A stretch of 38,565 nt of DNA from DASSFG01 sp035547915. Its GTDB lineage: Bacteria > Planctomycetota > Planctomycetia > Pirellulales > JAICIG01. The notes under the pieces were generated by a model, which ran no database searches, had not been told where the DNA came from, and was given only the letters and a program-made list of their open reading frames with translations. Made by a program: the position numbers and the translations under genes. Positions 7,210-16,875 of the stretch are shown here, one piece after another (within the stretch, counting starts at the first letter, position 1; every line of letters starts with the position of its first letter). The DNA lies in the NCBI GenBank assembly GCA_035547915.1, contig DASZTS010000117.1:1-38565 (forward strand), read 5' to 3'.

Positions 7210-9174
7210 ATGTGCGGAATTACGGGAGCGGTCTGGACGGACGCGGGCGAACCGATCGATGCGGCGACGCTCGCGCGGATGACCGACGTCCTCGCCCACC
7301 GCGGGCCCGACGATCGCGGTGTCTACTCGAGCGAGACGGGCGCACACTATTATCCGGGGAGTATCGCCGGCGCGGCGCTTGGTTTTCGTCGCCTGTCGAT
7401 CATTGACCTGGCAGGGAGCAACCAACCGCTGGCGAACGAAGACGGCAGCGTATGGGTGGTCTTCAACGGCGAGATCTATAACTACCGCACGCTGCGCAAG
7501 CGGCTCGAAGGCTCGGGCCATCGCTTCCGCACGTCGGGCGACACCGAGACGCTGGTCCATCTCTACGAAGACGAAGGGCCGGGATTCGTCAAACACCTGG
7601 AAGGGATGTTCGCGCTGGCGATCTGGGATGTGCGACGCCGGCAGCTCGTGCTGGCCCGCGACCGGCTCGGCAAGAAACCGCTGGTCTATCGGCACGAACC
7701 CGAACGGCTGCTGTTCGCCAGCGAATTGAAGAGCTTGTTGGAGGTGCCCGGCCTGCCGCGCGAAATCGATCCCAGCGCGCTCGACGAATACCTGACCTAT
7801 CAGTACGTGCCGCACCCGAACACGATCTTTCGGGGCTATCGCAAGCTGCCGCCAGGACACGTGGCCGTCTACGCCAATCGGCGGCTGTCGGTCGAGCCCT
7901 ACTGGCGGCCCGATTTCTCGCTCGAAAGGAAGCGACCCGCGGCCGACTATCGGGCCGAGCTGCGCGAGAAGCTGACCGCTGCCGTGGAAACACGCCTACA
8001 GAGCGACGTGCCGTTGGGGGCGTTCCTCTCGGGCGGCGTCGATTCGTCGATCGTCGTCGGGCTGATGTCGCGGCTCAGCCAAGAAAAGGTGCGGACCTTC
8101 TCCATCGGTTTCCCGGTGGCGGAGTTCGACGAGACGAGCTACGCCCGCGAAGTCGCCCAGAAACTCGGCACGATCCACCAGGAATTCCGTGTCGAGCCCG
8201 ACGGCGTTGCCATCCTGCCCAAGCTCGTCTGGTATTACGACGAGCCGTTCGCCGACAGTTCGGCCGTGCCGACTTATTACGTGTCGAAGCTGACGCGCGA
8301 ACACGTGACCGTGGCGCTGACGGGCGACGGAGGCGACGAGCTGTTCGCCGGCTATCCGCGCTACCGGGCCGTGGAGATCGGGGCCTGGTTCGACCGGCTG
8401 CCGCGACCGGTCATGAAGTTCCTCGCCGGCGAGTTCTGGCAGCGGCTCCCCAGCGGCCAGCGACAGAAATCGTATCTGCGCAAATTCAAACGGCTGGTGG
8501 GCGCCTTCGGCCGGACCCCCGAGCGTCGTTACCTCGATTGGATCTCGATCTTCAACGAAGTGCGGCGGGCGGAGATGTACGACGAGTCGTTCATCGCACA
8601 ATTACCCGAATCCGACCCGTTCGATTTCCTGTCGACGGCCTTCGCGCGCAGCGGCGACCGCGACCCGATCACCGCCGCCAGCCTGGCCGACCTGGTGACG
8701 TATCTACCGTGCGATCTGATGACGAAGGTCGACATCGCCTCGATGGCCAACAGCCTGGAATGCCGGGCGCCGTTCCTCGACCATCACCTGGTCGAACTCG
8801 CGGCGGCCATGCCGATCGGACTCAAATATCGCCGCGGCCGTGGCAAGCGGATCCTGATCGAGACGTTCAGCGACCTGCTTCCCGCCACGGTGCGGCGCCG
8901 CGCCAAGATGGGCTTCGGTGTGCCGTTGGGGCATTGGTTCCGCCACGAGTTGAAGGATTTCACGCGCGACGTGTTGCTCGACGAGCGAGCCCTATCGCGC
9001 GGATACTTCCGCCCCGACGCCATCCGGCAAGTCGTGGAAGACCATCAGACGGGCCGCTACGACCATAGCTATCGTCTGTGGGCGCTGATGGTGCTCGAAC
9101 TGTGGCAGCGGGAATGGCTCGACGCCAAGGTGGCAAACCTTGACGGTTGTAGCAGTCGGAGCAACGCCCTTTAG
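7210..9174 (+). CDS. asnB: Asparagine synthetase (glutamine-hydrolysing)
   Basis: Forms asparagine from aspartate, ATP and glutamine. The 654-residue product has an N-terminal glutaminase domain whose nucleophile Cys2 is directly exposed by the start (MCGITG). The supporting HRGPDDRGVY, FNGEIYNY and SGDTETLVHLYE motifs follow. The C-terminal synthetase domain has the PP-loop SGGVDSS, then the substrate-binding TGDGGDELFAGYPRY stretch and the ECRAPFLDHHLVE block. The family is sometimes recruited to exopolysaccharide gene clusters. Here the neighbour is glgC, not a polysaccharide locus, so the housekeeping role is preferred. The start is fixed by the need for Cys2. The ribosome binding site is weak. 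Confidence 0.95.
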   Translation: MCGITGAVWTDAGEPIDAATLARMTDVLAHRGPDDRGVYSSETGAHYYPGSIAGAALGFRRLSIIDLAGSNQPLANEDGSVWVVFNGEIYNYRTLRKRLEGSGHRFRTSGDTETLVHLYEDEGPGFVKHLEGMFALAIWDVRRRQLVLARDRLGKKPLVYRHEPERLLFASELKSLLEVPGLPREIDPSALDEYLTYQYVPHPNTIFRGYRKLPPGHVAVYANRRLSVEPYWRPDFSLERKRPAADYRAELREKLTAAVETRLQSDVPLGAFLSGGVDSSIVVGLMSRLSQEKVRTFSIGFPVAEFDETSYAREVAQKLGTIHQEFRVEPDGVAILPKLVWYYDEPFADSSAVPTYYVSKLTREHVTVALTGDGGDELFAGYPRYRAVEIGAWFDRLPRPVMKFLAGEFWQRLPSGQRQKSYLRKFKRLVGAFGRTPERRYLDWISIFNEVRRAEMYDESFIAQLPESDPFDFLSTAFARSGDRDPITAASLADLVTYLPCDLMTKVDIASMANSLECRAPFLDHHLVELAAAMPIGLKYRRGRGKRILIETFSDLLPATVRRRAKMGFGVPLGHWFRHELKDFTRDVLLDERALSRGYFRPDAIRQVVEDHQTGRYDHSYRLWALMVLELWQREWLDAKVANLDGCSSRSNAL

Positions 9175-9208
9175 CCGACCGCGGACAGGCGGTAGACTGG
9201 CGGAGTGA

Positions 9209-9250
9209 ATGCAGCACGCAAGAGGCAGGCGGTCTCTTTTTTTGCTGCAT
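9209..9250 (+). terminator. Hairpin with T-run between asnB and glgC
   Basis: Perfect outer arms ATGCAGCA (9209-9216) and TGCTGCAT (9243-9250) enclose an inner AAGAG/CTCTT stem that runs straight into seven T residues (9237-9243). The inner stem plus T-run is a plausible intrinsic terminator for asnB. The outer stem uses the last T of the run, so the two folds partly compete. It ends 27 bases before the glgC start and could also act as a leader element of that gene. Confidence 0.5.
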
Positions 9251-9277
9251 GACGAGCACTCTGGGAGCACAAAACGC

Positions 9278-10534
9278 ATGGAAAACGTCTTGGCTGTGGT
9301 GTTAGCGGGGGGCAAGGGATCGCGGTTGGAGCCGCTGACGCGAGACCGAGCCAAGCCCGCCGTCCCGTTCGGCGGCGCCTACCGCATCGTCGATTTCACG
9401 CTCTCGAACTGCATCAACAGCGGGCTGCGCAAGATCCTGCTGCTCACGCAATACAAGGCGATGAGCCTCGACCGCCACATCAACCTGGGTTGGCGGCGGT
9501 TGCTCTCGCGCGAGCTGGGCGAGTTCATCGATGTGGTGCCGCCGCAGCAACGCATCGACGAGCACTGGTACAAGGGCACGGCCGACGCGGTCTATCAGAA
9601 CATCTACACCATCGAGAAGGAACGCCCCGAATACGTCGTCATCCTGGCCGCCGACCACATCTATAAGATGGATTACCTCAGGCTGGTCGAGCAGCATATC
9701 GAGAACGGGGCCGATCTGACGGTCGGCGCGCTGCGGGTTTCGTTGTCGGACGCGACGCAGTTCGGCGTGATGCAGGTCGACGACGACTACCGCATCGTCG
9801 GCTTCCAGGAAAAGCCGGCCAACCCGCGACCGATCCCCGGCGACGATCGGCACGCTCTGGCGTCGATGGGGATCTATGTGTTCCCCGCGCGATTGATGTT
9901 CGAGCAACTCTGCCAGGACGCCACCCGCCGCAACAGCGCCCACGATTTCGGCCGCGACATCATCCCCACCCTGATCGAGTCGCATCGCGTCTTCGCATTC
10001 CCCTTCCTCGACGAGAACCGCAAGGACGACGCCTACTGGCGCGACGTCGGCACGCTCGACGCCTACTATGAAGCGAACATGGATCTGGTGGCGGTCGACC
10101 CGCAGTTGAACATGTACGACGAGCGTTGGCCGATCCGCACGTACCATCCCACCTATCCGCCCCCCAAGTTCGTGTTCGCCGAAACGGGACCGAGCGCCCG
10201 CCGCGGCCAGGCGCTCGATAGCATCGTCTGCCCCGGGTCGATCATCTCGGGCGGCAGCGTGAGCCATTCCATCCTCGGGTCGAACACGCGCATCAACAGC
10301 TATGCGCAGGTGGAGGGCTCCATCCTCTTCGACGGCGTCGACATCGGCCGGCACGCCAAGGTGCGGCGGGCGATCATTGACAAGGGGGTCCACATTCCGC
10401 CGGGCGTCGAGGTGGGCTACGACCACGAACACGATCGGGCGCGCGGCTTTACCGTGAGCGAGGGAGGCATCGTGGTCATCGCCAAGGCCTACGGTGCCGA
10501 GCACTTCGTCGAAATGGAGCCGGCGCGGGCCTGA
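9278..10534 (+). CDS. glgC: Glucose-1-phosphate adenylyltransferase
   Basis: Makes ADP-glucose from glucose-1-phosphate and ATP, the committed step of bacterial glycogen synthesis. The 418-residue product starts at ATG 9278 with GGGAG about ten bases upstream; a longer frame from 9209 has no binding site and would begin inside a hairpin. The N-terminal nucleotide-binding signature VVLAGGKGSRLEPLT is followed by AKPAVPFGG. The VILAADHIYKMDY and GFQEKPANPR segments (glucose-1-phosphate-binding EKP) follow, as does the YWRDVGTLDAYYEANMDL block. A C-terminal left-handed beta-helix is indicated by hexad-like repeats around SILFDGVDIGRHAKVRRAIID. No other glycogen gene is in the window. Confidence 0.96.
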   Translation: MENVLAVVLAGGKGSRLEPLTRDRAKPAVPFGGAYRIVDFTLSNCINSGLRKILLLTQYKAMSLDRHINLGWRRLLSRELGEFIDVVPPQQRIDEHWYKGTADAVYQNIYTIEKERPEYVVILAADHIYKMDYLRLVEQHIENGADLTVGALRVSLSDATQFGVMQVDDDYRIVGFQEKPANPRPIPGDDRHALASMGIYVFPARLMFEQLCQDATRRNSAHDFGRDIIPTLIESHRVFAFPFLDENRKDDAYWRDVGTLDAYYEANMDLVAVDPQLNMYDERWPIRTYHPTYPPPKFVFAETGPSARRGQALDSIVCPGSIISGGSVSHSILGSNTRINSYAQVEGSILFDGVDIGRHAKVRRAIIDKGVHIPPGVEVGYDHEHDRARGFTVSEGGIVVIAKAYGAEHFVEMEPARA

Positions 10535-10767
10535 ATGCCCGCCGTATGGCTTGTTTCCGCCCGGCCAGATTGATCGGTCGTCGACCTGCGGTTGCCCGCA
10601 AAAACATAAGCACCGACGTTGCCGTTTTGCCTGAAAAACCGGCAAATAGGAATTCAATCGGTCCCCGAGGCATCTATGGCCTGCGATTTGCACAAGCGGG
10701 CAGGCTGCGAACCGGCCGCGCATGCGCCGGGGGAGGCAGCCGATCGACTTCCATCAATGAGGGTAAC

Positions 10768-11196
10768 GTGACGGTCAACTTCGATATTCGTCCGCGGCAA
10801 GCCATGGCACCGAGCGATTTCAAGGCCCTCGGCCGCTCGATACGCCGTTGGCTCCGTTTGCACGCCAAGCAGCAGGGGTCGGTGCATTGGTACGATAACG
10901 ATTCGCTCGCCGAGTTGTTGCGCGGTCGCCCGCCGCTCGCCGTCGCCACCGGAGAGGATCAAGCGGCGTCGAGGGCATCCGTCGGCGGCGGCGTCTCCGG
11001 CGTGGCTGTGCTCGAACAACTCGACGCGCCGCCGCCCATCTGTCTGAGCCTGGTCTACAACAAGATCATCGACGACCGGCAGATCTTCGCCAACGTGCGA
11101 CGGGCTCTCTCGCCCGAACTCGTGGCCGACGTGCTAGTCAACGGCCAGAGCTGGGACGACCCCGCCCAACACGACACCCGCCGCCGCCCCCACTGA
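10768..11196 (+). CDS. Unknown protein, possibly planctomycete-specific
   Basis: A 142-residue product starting at GTG 10768, which follows GAGGG at good spacing; the open frame extends upstream to 10546, but the extra 74 residues look like noncoding sequence. The product (VTVNFDIRPRQAMAPSDFKALGRSIRRWLRLH at the start, with SLVYNKIIDDRQIFANVRRALSPELVADVLVNG near the end) looks like a soluble alpha/beta protein. The middle, ASRASVGGGVSGVAVLEQL, is less structured. I do not recognise a family. It is 230 bases after glgC and converges on the HD gene. Function unknown. Confidence 0.6.
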   Translation: MTVNFDIRPRQAMAPSDFKALGRSIRRWLRLHAKQQGSVHWYDNDSLAELLRGRPPLAVATGEDQAASRASVGGGVSGVAVLEQLDAPPPICLSLVYNKIIDDRQIFANVRRALSPELVADVLVNGQSWDDPAQHDTRRRPH

Positions 11197-11218
11197 CCCC
11201 AACCGCGCCTTAACGTAG

Positions 11219-11237
11219 AAGAGGCGTCTCGCCTCTT
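11219..11237. terminator. Terminator between convergent genes
   Basis: A perfect eight-base-pair stem, arms AAGAGGCG and CGCCTCTT around TCT, followed by TTCG. It lies between the stop of the plus-strand unknown gene (11196) and the stop of the minus-strand HD gene (11297). The T-run is short, but the position and symmetry suit a shared terminator. Confidence 0.55.
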
Positions 11238-11296
11238 TCGTGCGTCGTCGGATCTCGCTTCCGCAAAATCGCCATGCTTCACCGCCAACCTTGTTC

Positions 11297-12628
11297 CTAC
11301 GAAACCTGACCGATCGCCTGATCCAAAAGTTGCGGCAGCGACTCGAAGCCCCTTAGTTCCGCAGCGAGGCGTGCAGGGGCGAAGATGCGAACGCGCTTCA
11401 CGTAATCGTCGAACTGACGCTCGGCCAATGCTCGCACGACGGGCGAGACCTCGCCCAACGGCCGATAGCGGCCTTCCTTGATGAAAAGCACGTCGATGTT
11501 GAATTCCACTTCGCGGGCCATCGGCGGCGCGTCGAACAGGATTTCGTGCGGTTGTACCGCGTGCCCCAACGCTTCGGCCGCCAGCGAGGCGAATTGCTCG
11601 GCGCAGGCCGCCAGCCAGGGATACGGGCGGCGCGCCAGCCGTTCGTAGAGCTCGCGCTGCTCGAAGAAACTGTATTGCGCCACGCGCTTATAGAGCCGCC
11701 GCGTCTCGCCGAACAGCCCGTCGACGAGTTCGTAGGCCGGCCCGCCGTCGGCCGCCGCCTGCAACTCTTCGACGAAGCGGCTCTCGGTCTGGTGGAAAAG
11801 CCGCTCCAGGTCGAGCGTGTCGTGCAGCATGAAGAAGGCCCGTTGCAGCATGGCGGTCGCCGCCCGCACGCTGTGGTGCCAATAGACCTCGCTGAACATG
11901 ACATAGCGGGCGAAGACCATCATCTCGGCGGCCGTCTTCCCCTTCTCGCTGATCGCCAGCGAATCGCCCGCCTCGTTCAGGCACAGGCTGCCGATCAGCC
12001 GCCCCTGGTCGAAGTTTCGCCCGTAGGGCACACCGGCGTGCAGACTGTCGCGCATCAGGTAGTCGGTCTTGTCGACGTCGATCGGGCCGGAAAGCAGACT
12101 CGCCAGGATCCGACCTTTCTTGTCGTGCGGCTTCTCGGAAAGCAGGGCCACCACGTCGCTCGGCTCGATCCGCCAATCGGTCCGCAGCACGTCGGCCACC
12201 TCGCCGCTCAACAAAAAGCTGTTGGCGAACCGTTCGTGGGTCGGCACACCCCGCAAGCGAATGTCTTCGATGGGATGACAGAACGGCCAATGCCCGATGT
12301 CGTGCAGCAGGGCTGCCACGAGAAAGAGTTCGGCGTCGGCCGGAGCAACCGTGGCCGTGAACCGCTCGTCCTGGCAGAGTTGCTTGAGGTAGACGAGCGC
12401 CAGCCGATAGACGCCCAACGCGTGCTCGAAGCGCGTGTGCAGCGCTGCGGGGTAGACCAGCGAGACCAGGCCCAGTTGGCTGATGCGGGCCAGTCGGCGG
12501 AAAGGGGCCGTGTCGATGAGCCGCCGCACGCGCGAGGTGATCGGCACGTCGAGCTCCGGCGGGATGCGTACCAAACCGCGCCGTGCGTCGAGGCCGGCCA
12601 TCTCGGGCAGGTCGGCGATCGTCGTCAT
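11297..12628 (-). CDS. HD-domain phosphohydrolase (dNTPase/SAMHD1-like)
   Basis: A 443-residue metal-dependent phosphohydrolase resembling the dGTPase/SAMHD1-like branch of the HD superfamily. The metal ligands are visible in order: His in HTRFEHALGVYRL, the His-Asp pair in LLHDIGHWPFCH, and the distal Asp in IDVDKTDYLMRDSLHAG. The following FDQGRLIGSL and MVFARYVMFSEVYWHHSVRA segments are typical of this branch. The substrate is not certain; a deoxynucleoside triphosphate is the family expectation. Its ATG overlaps the proS stop by four bases (ATGA, 12625-12628), so the two are translationally coupled, with proS upstream. Confidence 0.88.
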   Translation of the reverse strand: MTTIADLPEMAGLDARRGLVRIPPELDVPITSRVRRLIDTAPFRRLARISQLGLVSLVYPAALHTRFEHALGVYRLALVYLKQLCQDERFTATVAPADAELFLVAALLHDIGHWPFCHPIEDIRLRGVPTHERFANSFLLSGEVADVLRTDWRIEPSDVVALLSEKPHDKKGRILASLLSGPIDVDKTDYLMRDSLHAGVPYGRNFDQGRLIGSLCLNEAGDSLAISEKGKTAAEMMVFARYVMFSEVYWHHSVRAATAMLQRAFFMLHDTLDLERLFHQTESRFVEELQAAADGGPAYELVDGLFGETRRLYKRVAQYSFFEQRELYERLARRPYPWLAACAEQFASLAAEALGHAVQPHEILFDAPPMAREVEFNIDVLFIKEGRYRPLGEVSPVVRALAERQFDDYVKRVRIFAPARLAAELRGFESLPQLLDQAIGQVS

Positions 12629-14367
12629 GGGCTCGTGGCGTGCGACAGGTTACGCTCGGACTGCACCAGGTCGGCGATCGCCACCGCCGCACCTTCGAGC
12701 GGAATCGTTTCGGCCGCGTCGCGCCAGCGCCATTTGATCTCGAGTTGCCCGTCCTTCAAGCTCCGGCCGCCGATCACCACCCGCAACGGAATGCCGATCA
12801 GGTCGCCGTCCTTGAACTTCACCCCCGGCCGCTGGTCGCGATCATCCATGAGCACCTCGACGCTGGCGTGCGTCAGCTCCTCGTAGAGCTGGTTGGCGAG
12901 CGTCATCACCTCTTTCTCTTTGACGTTGAGCGGCGCGAGGAGCACCTCGTAGGGGGCCAGCGACATCGGCCAGAGGATGCCGTTGTCGTCGTGCTTCGTT
13001 TCGACCAGCGCCGCGATGATGCGATTCACCCCGATGCCGTAACAACCCATGATCGCCGGATGGAGCTGCTCCTTCTCGTCGAGGAAGCGGGCCGACAGGG
13101 CTTCGGAGTATTTCGTGCCGAGCTTGAAGACGTGCCCGACCTCGACGGCGTGCCGCAGCGCGAGGGGCGCCGCGCACCGCGGACAGGGATCGCCGTCGCC
13201 CGCGTTGCGCAGGTCGGCGAACTGACCGACTTCGAAGTCGCGGCCGCGCACAGCACCCTTGAAATGCGCATCCGCCGCGTTCGCGCCCACGACGGCGCTG
13301 GCCATGGCGGCCACATCCGAATCGGCCCAGATCGGAATCTTCAGCCCGACTGGCCCCGCGAACCCGACGGGCGCTCCCGTGACCTGCTGGATTGTGTCGG
13401 GCGCGGCGAGTTCGACCTTCGACGCCTTCAGCGCACGGCGAATCTTACCTTCGTTCGCTTCGTGGTCGCCGCGGATGAGCACGGCCACGGGCTTCTCGTC
13501 GGCCGAGTAGATCAACGTCTTGATCATGGCACTCGGCTCGCAGCCCAACATCTTGGTGACGGCCTCGATACTGCCGGCCTTCGGCGTGTCGACGCGGGTG
13601 AGTGGATCGCTCGCCGCCGCGGGAGCCGTTTCGCCGCGCTGGCCGATGTCGGCCCGTTCGAGGTTCGCCGCATAGCCACAGCCGGCGCAGTGCACCACCG
13701 TGTCTTCACCGTTGTCGGCCAGCACCATGAACTCGTGGCTGGCGTCGCCGCCGATCGGCCCACTCTCGGCCTCGACCGCCAGGTAGTCGAGCCCGCAGCG
13801 GTCGAAGATGCGGCAATAGGCCTGGTACATCTTGTCGTAGCTCTGGTTGAGCCCCTCCAGCGACGTATCGAAGCTATAGGCGTCCTTCATCAAGAACTCG
13901 CTGGTCCGCAGCACGCCGAAGCGGGGCCGCTCCTCGTTGCGGAACTTGGTCTGGATCTGGTAGAGCGTGAGCGGCAACTGTCGATAGCTGGAGACATACC
14001 GCGACACCAGGTCGGTGACCACCTCCTCGTGCGTCGGCCCGAGCGCCAGGTGGACTTGCCGGTTCTGGCGCTTCACCTGGAACTGGATAAGCACGTTGCC
14101 GAACGCATCGACACGGCCGGTCTTCTGCCACAGTTGGATGGGCGTGAGCGCCGGCATGTGCAGTTCGACCGCCCCGGCCCGGTCCATCTCCTCGCGCACG
14201 ATCTGTTCGGCCTTGCGCAGGGCCCGCAGCCCGAGCGGCAGATAGGTGTACGCGCCCGCCATCAACTGCCCGACCAGCCCGGCGCGCAACATCAACACGT
14301 GGCTGGGGATCTCGGCCCCCTCGGGCGTCTCTTTCATGGTGGGAATGAGCGTCTGGCTCCAACGCAC
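12625..14367 (-). CDS. proS: Prolyl-tRNA synthetase (bacterial type)
   Basis: Charges tRNA-Pro with proline. The 580-residue class II synthetase is of bacterial length and includes an editing insertion. Motif 2 is seen as FRNEERPRFGVLRTSEFLMKDAYSFD (split here by function: RNEERPRFG then EFLMKDAYSFD), and motif 3 as CYGIGVNRIIAALVE. The editing (INS) domain lies between them, around SAMIKTLIYS and the later KVELAAPDTIQQVTG region. A CAGCGYAANLERAD segment with paired cysteines precedes it. The start is GTG at 14367 with AGGA about eight bases upstream. It is the first gene of a coupled two-gene unit with the HD phosphohydrolase. Confidence 0.97.
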   Translation of the reverse strand: MRWSQTLIPTMKETPEGAEIPSHVLMLRAGLVGQLMAGAYTYLPLGLRALRKAEQIVREEMDRAGAVELHMPALTPIQLWQKTGRVDAFGNVLIQFQVKRQNRQVHLALGPTHEEVVTDLVSRYVSSYRQLPLTLYQIQTKFRNEERPRFGVLRTSEFLMKDAYSFDTSLEGLNQSYDKMYQAYCRIFDRCGLDYLAVEAESGPIGGDASHEFMVLADNGEDTVVHCAGCGYAANLERADIGQRGETAPAAASDPLTRVDTPKAGSIEAVTKMLGCEPSAMIKTLIYSADEKPVAVLIRGDHEANEGKIRRALKASKVELAAPDTIQQVTGAPVGFAGPVGLKIPIWADSDVAAMASAVVGANAADAHFKGAVRGRDFEVGQFADLRNAGDGDPCPRCAAPLALRHAVEVGHVFKLGTKYSEALSARFLDEKEQLHPAIMGCYGIGVNRIIAALVETKHDDNGILWPMSLAPYEVLLAPLNVKEKEVMTLANQLYEELTHASVEVLMDDRDQRPGVKFKDGDLIGIPLRVVIGGRSLKDGQLEIKWRWRDAAETIPLEGAAVAIADLVQSERNLSHATSP

Positions 14368-14648
14368 GATAAGGTCCTCTCGGTGCGGTTTTGTATTTGA
14401 TGTTAGACGTTTAGCTAAAACGTGTTAGGCGACCGTGAAGCGGCAGTAGGCAATGACCGGTCATCGGCCGCGTTTTGTTCACTTTCGGTGGGAACCGCGG
14501 CATTCTAGGAGAACTCGTTCGTTCGGGGCAATGCCCCGTGGCATCGGGCAGCGGGCGACGGCCGGTGACCTGGCATTGGGCCGCACTCAGCATAGAATCG
14601 TAGGGTCGCCCGCAGGTTCGGGGAAATCACGTATCCTGGGAATCACCG

Positions 14649-16010
14649 ATGAAAACCGCTTTCACTTGGCAACTTACCTGTAGCACCTTGTTGCTGGTGG
14701 CCGCGAGGGGGGCCGCCGAAGATGCGGCGCCGGCTGTTGACGGAGCCCTGGCCGCGTATGTGGAGACCGAGGACCCGAGCTTCGCGTGGACCGTGCGCCG
14801 GCGCGGCGAGATGCCGGCGGGCGAGTGGTGCGAACTGACGCTCACATCGCAGAAGTGGCGCGACACGCTGTGGAAGCATCAGCTCTTCTTGATCAAACCC
14901 AAAGAGGTCCGCGACGGCAGCCGGGCGCTGCTCATCATCGGCGGCGGAAACTGGAAGCCCGAGTTGGAGCAGCCGCCGACCGAAGGAGAAGAGCTGCCCG
15001 GCCAGGCGTCGCTCTATGCCAAGGTGGCCGAAAACGCGGGCACGCCGGTGGCCGTGTTGTTGCAGGTGCCGCACCAGCCGATCGAAGGCAAACGCGAAGA
15101 CGCCTTGATCTCGCACACCTTCACGCAGTTCGTCAAGACCGACGACGCGACCTGGCCGCTGCTGGTGCCGATGGTGAAGAGTGCCGTGGCCGGCATGGAC
15201 GCCGTCGAACAATTCGCGAAGAAGGAATGGTCACTCGATATCGGCCAGTTCACGGTCACCGGCGCCTCGAAGCGAGGTTGGACCACCTGGCTCACCGCCG
15301 CCGTCGATCGACGGGTGACGGCGCTCGCTCCCGCGGTGATCGACACGCTCAACATGCCCAAGCAGATGCCGCACCAGATCGCGAGCTGGGGCAAGCCGTC
15401 GGAACAGATCCACGACTACACCGAGCGCGGCCTGCACATGCTGCTCGCCACGCCGCGCGGCAAACGGCTGGTAAATATCGTCGACCCGTACAGCTATCGC
15501 CATCTCATCGTGCAGCCCAAGCTGATCGTGCTCGGCACCAACGACCGCTACTGGCCGCTCGACGCGCTCAACCTGTATTGGTCCGACCTGCCGGGCAAGA
15601 AATACGTCCTCTATGTGCCCAACCAGGGGCACGGGCTGGGCGATTTCGAGCGCACGTTGGGCACGCTGACGGCGTTTCACCGGCAGGCGGCGGGTGAGTT
15701 GCAACTCGCCGACCTCGACTGGCAATTCGCCGACGAGCCCGGCCAAATTCGGCTGCGGGTCACGTCCGGCGCGGTGCCCGAGCGCGTCGTGGCCTGGCAG
15801 GCCGAAGCGCCGACGCGCGACTTCCGCGAGGCCCGCTGGTCGAGCCAGCCGATGCAGGCCAAGGCCGACGGCCACGAGTTCGGCATGCCGACGCCCGAGA
15901 AGGGCTTTCGAGCGATGTTCGGCGAAGCCGTCTTCAACACCGATCGCGGCCCCTATTTCCTTTCGACGAATGTCAGGATCGTCGGCAGCCCGGAGCCCGC
16001 CGGCAAGTAG
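14649..16010 (+). CDS. PhoPQ-activated pathogenicity-related (PqaA) family secreted protein
   Basis: A 453-residue secreted alpha/beta-hydrolase-like protein of the PqaA family. Residues 1-23 form a signal peptide (TWQLTCSTLLLVAARGAAE). The nucleophile elbow is seen in FTVTGASKRGWTTWL, the hallmark of this family, and the late LYVPNQGHGLG carries the likely catalytic histidine. LIVLGTNDRYWPLDAL supplies the acid. In planctomycetes such proteins are chromosomal and have no known pathogenic role; esterase or peptidase activity in the periplasm is an inference. A TAGAAT near 14592 is a possible -10. It converges on the TPR gene with a 52-base gap. Confidence 0.9.
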   Translation: MKTAFTWQLTCSTLLLVAARGAAEDAAPAVDGALAAYVETEDPSFAWTVRRRGEMPAGEWCELTLTSQKWRDTLWKHQLFLIKPKEVRDGSRALLIIGGGNWKPELEQPPTEGEELPGQASLYAKVAENAGTPVAVLLQVPHQPIEGKREDALISHTFTQFVKTDDATWPLLVPMVKSAVAGMDAVEQFAKKEWSLDIGQFTVTGASKRGWTTWLTAAVDRRVTALAPAVIDTLNMPKQMPHQIASWGKPSEQIHDYTERGLHMLLATPRGKRLVNIVDPYSYRHLIVQPKLIVLGTNDRYWPLDALNLYWSDLPGKKYVLYVPNQGHGLGDFERTLGTLTAFHRQAAGELQLADLDWQFADEPGQIRLRVTSGAVPERVVAWQAEAPTRDFREARWSSQPMQAKADGHEFGMPTPEKGFRAMFGEAVFNTDRGPYFLSTNVRIVGSPEPAGK

Positions 16011-16062
16011 AAGCACACCGACAGGAAGCGGCGATTTGCTTGCCGCAAACAGGGCCGCCGAA

Positions 16063-16818
16063 TCACGGAGTGGCCGACATCTGCGCCACTTTCAGGCAGC
16101 GGGCCAGGCCGTCTCGCGCCGCGCGATCGTCGGGCCAGGTCTGCAAATGCCGCTCGAACCGTTCGGCCGCTTCGCGCGGATCGGAGTGGGCCAGCAAGAG
16201 GGCGTGCCAGAGCGAGTTCCGCTGCGTCGCATCCATCGCCAAGATCGCACGATACTCTTCCTGTCGGGCCGGATCTTCTTCGATGGCCTCGAGCATCTCC
16301 GTCTCCATCCGCCGCGCCAGCGACCCCTGCGGCTGCCAGTCGAACCAGAAATCGAGACAGCAGGCCGCCTCGGCATAACGTCCGTTGGCCACGTAGGCTC
16401 GCACGAAACATTCGAACACCTGGATCGCCACGTCGTCGGGGCACGTGTCGCTCATGATCATCTGCACCAACCGCGGCTCGGCGCCGAGCATCTCTTGCGA
16501 TCCGAGCTCGATCATGGCGTGTTGCCAGCGCAGCTCGTCGGCCGGCCATCCCAGTTGCTCGGCGCGACGCAGTTCCTCGCGAGCCGATTCCACCTCGCCC
16601 TGCCGGCGATAGGCGACCGCCAGCAGGTAGGCCAACTCGGCACTCCGCGGATGCCGCGTCTGCAACATCCGGACCGCACTCGCCGCCTGTTGAGGTACTC
16701 CTGTCACCGCCAGGCCACGGACCCGATCGCGTTCGGAGCTCGACCAATCGGAGCGTACGAACAGGACGGCACAAGCGACCGTCAGCGCGACCACCAACGA
16801 TTGACCGCAATACCTCAT
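16063..16818 (-). CDS. TPR-repeat protein with an N-terminal membrane anchor
   Basis: A 251-residue protein with an N-terminal hydrophobic segment (LVVALTVACAVLFV) that is either an uncleaved anchor or a signal peptide. It is followed by tetratricopeptide-like helices: RHPRSAELAYLLAVAYRRQGE and VESAREELRRAEQLG form a clear TPR pair, with more degenerate ones after (YVANGRYAEAACCLDFWF, DPREAAERFERHLQTWPDD). TPRs mediate protein binding, and the partner is unknown. The promoter region is unusual: a perfect TTGACA with a 17-base spacer and two operator-like palindromes 32 bases apart (16878 and 16910), so it is probably repressed by a dimeric regulator. Confidence 0.8.
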   Translation of the reverse strand: MRYCGQSLVVALTVACAVLFVRSDWSSSERDRVRGLAVTGVPQQAASAVRMLQTRHPRSAELAYLLAVAYRRQGEVESAREELRRAEQLGWPADELRWQHAMIELGSQEMLGAEPRLVQMIMSDTCPDDVAIQVFECFVRAYVANGRYAEAACCLDFWFDWQPQGSLARRMETEMLEAIEEDPARQEEYRAILAMDATQRNSLWHALLLAHSDPREAAERFERHLQTWPDDRAARDGLARCLKVAQMSATP

Positions 16819-16875
16819 TAGCCGTTCCCTTCACCGCCCCTCGAAGTCGCATTGCCAGCGAAAAGCGCGCGTCAC

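Noticed and set aside
10546..10767. N-terminal extension of the unknown gene at 10768
   Set aside because: Composition is Arg/Ala-rich and noncoding-like, with no binding site at 10546, whereas 10768 has GAGGG at the right distance.
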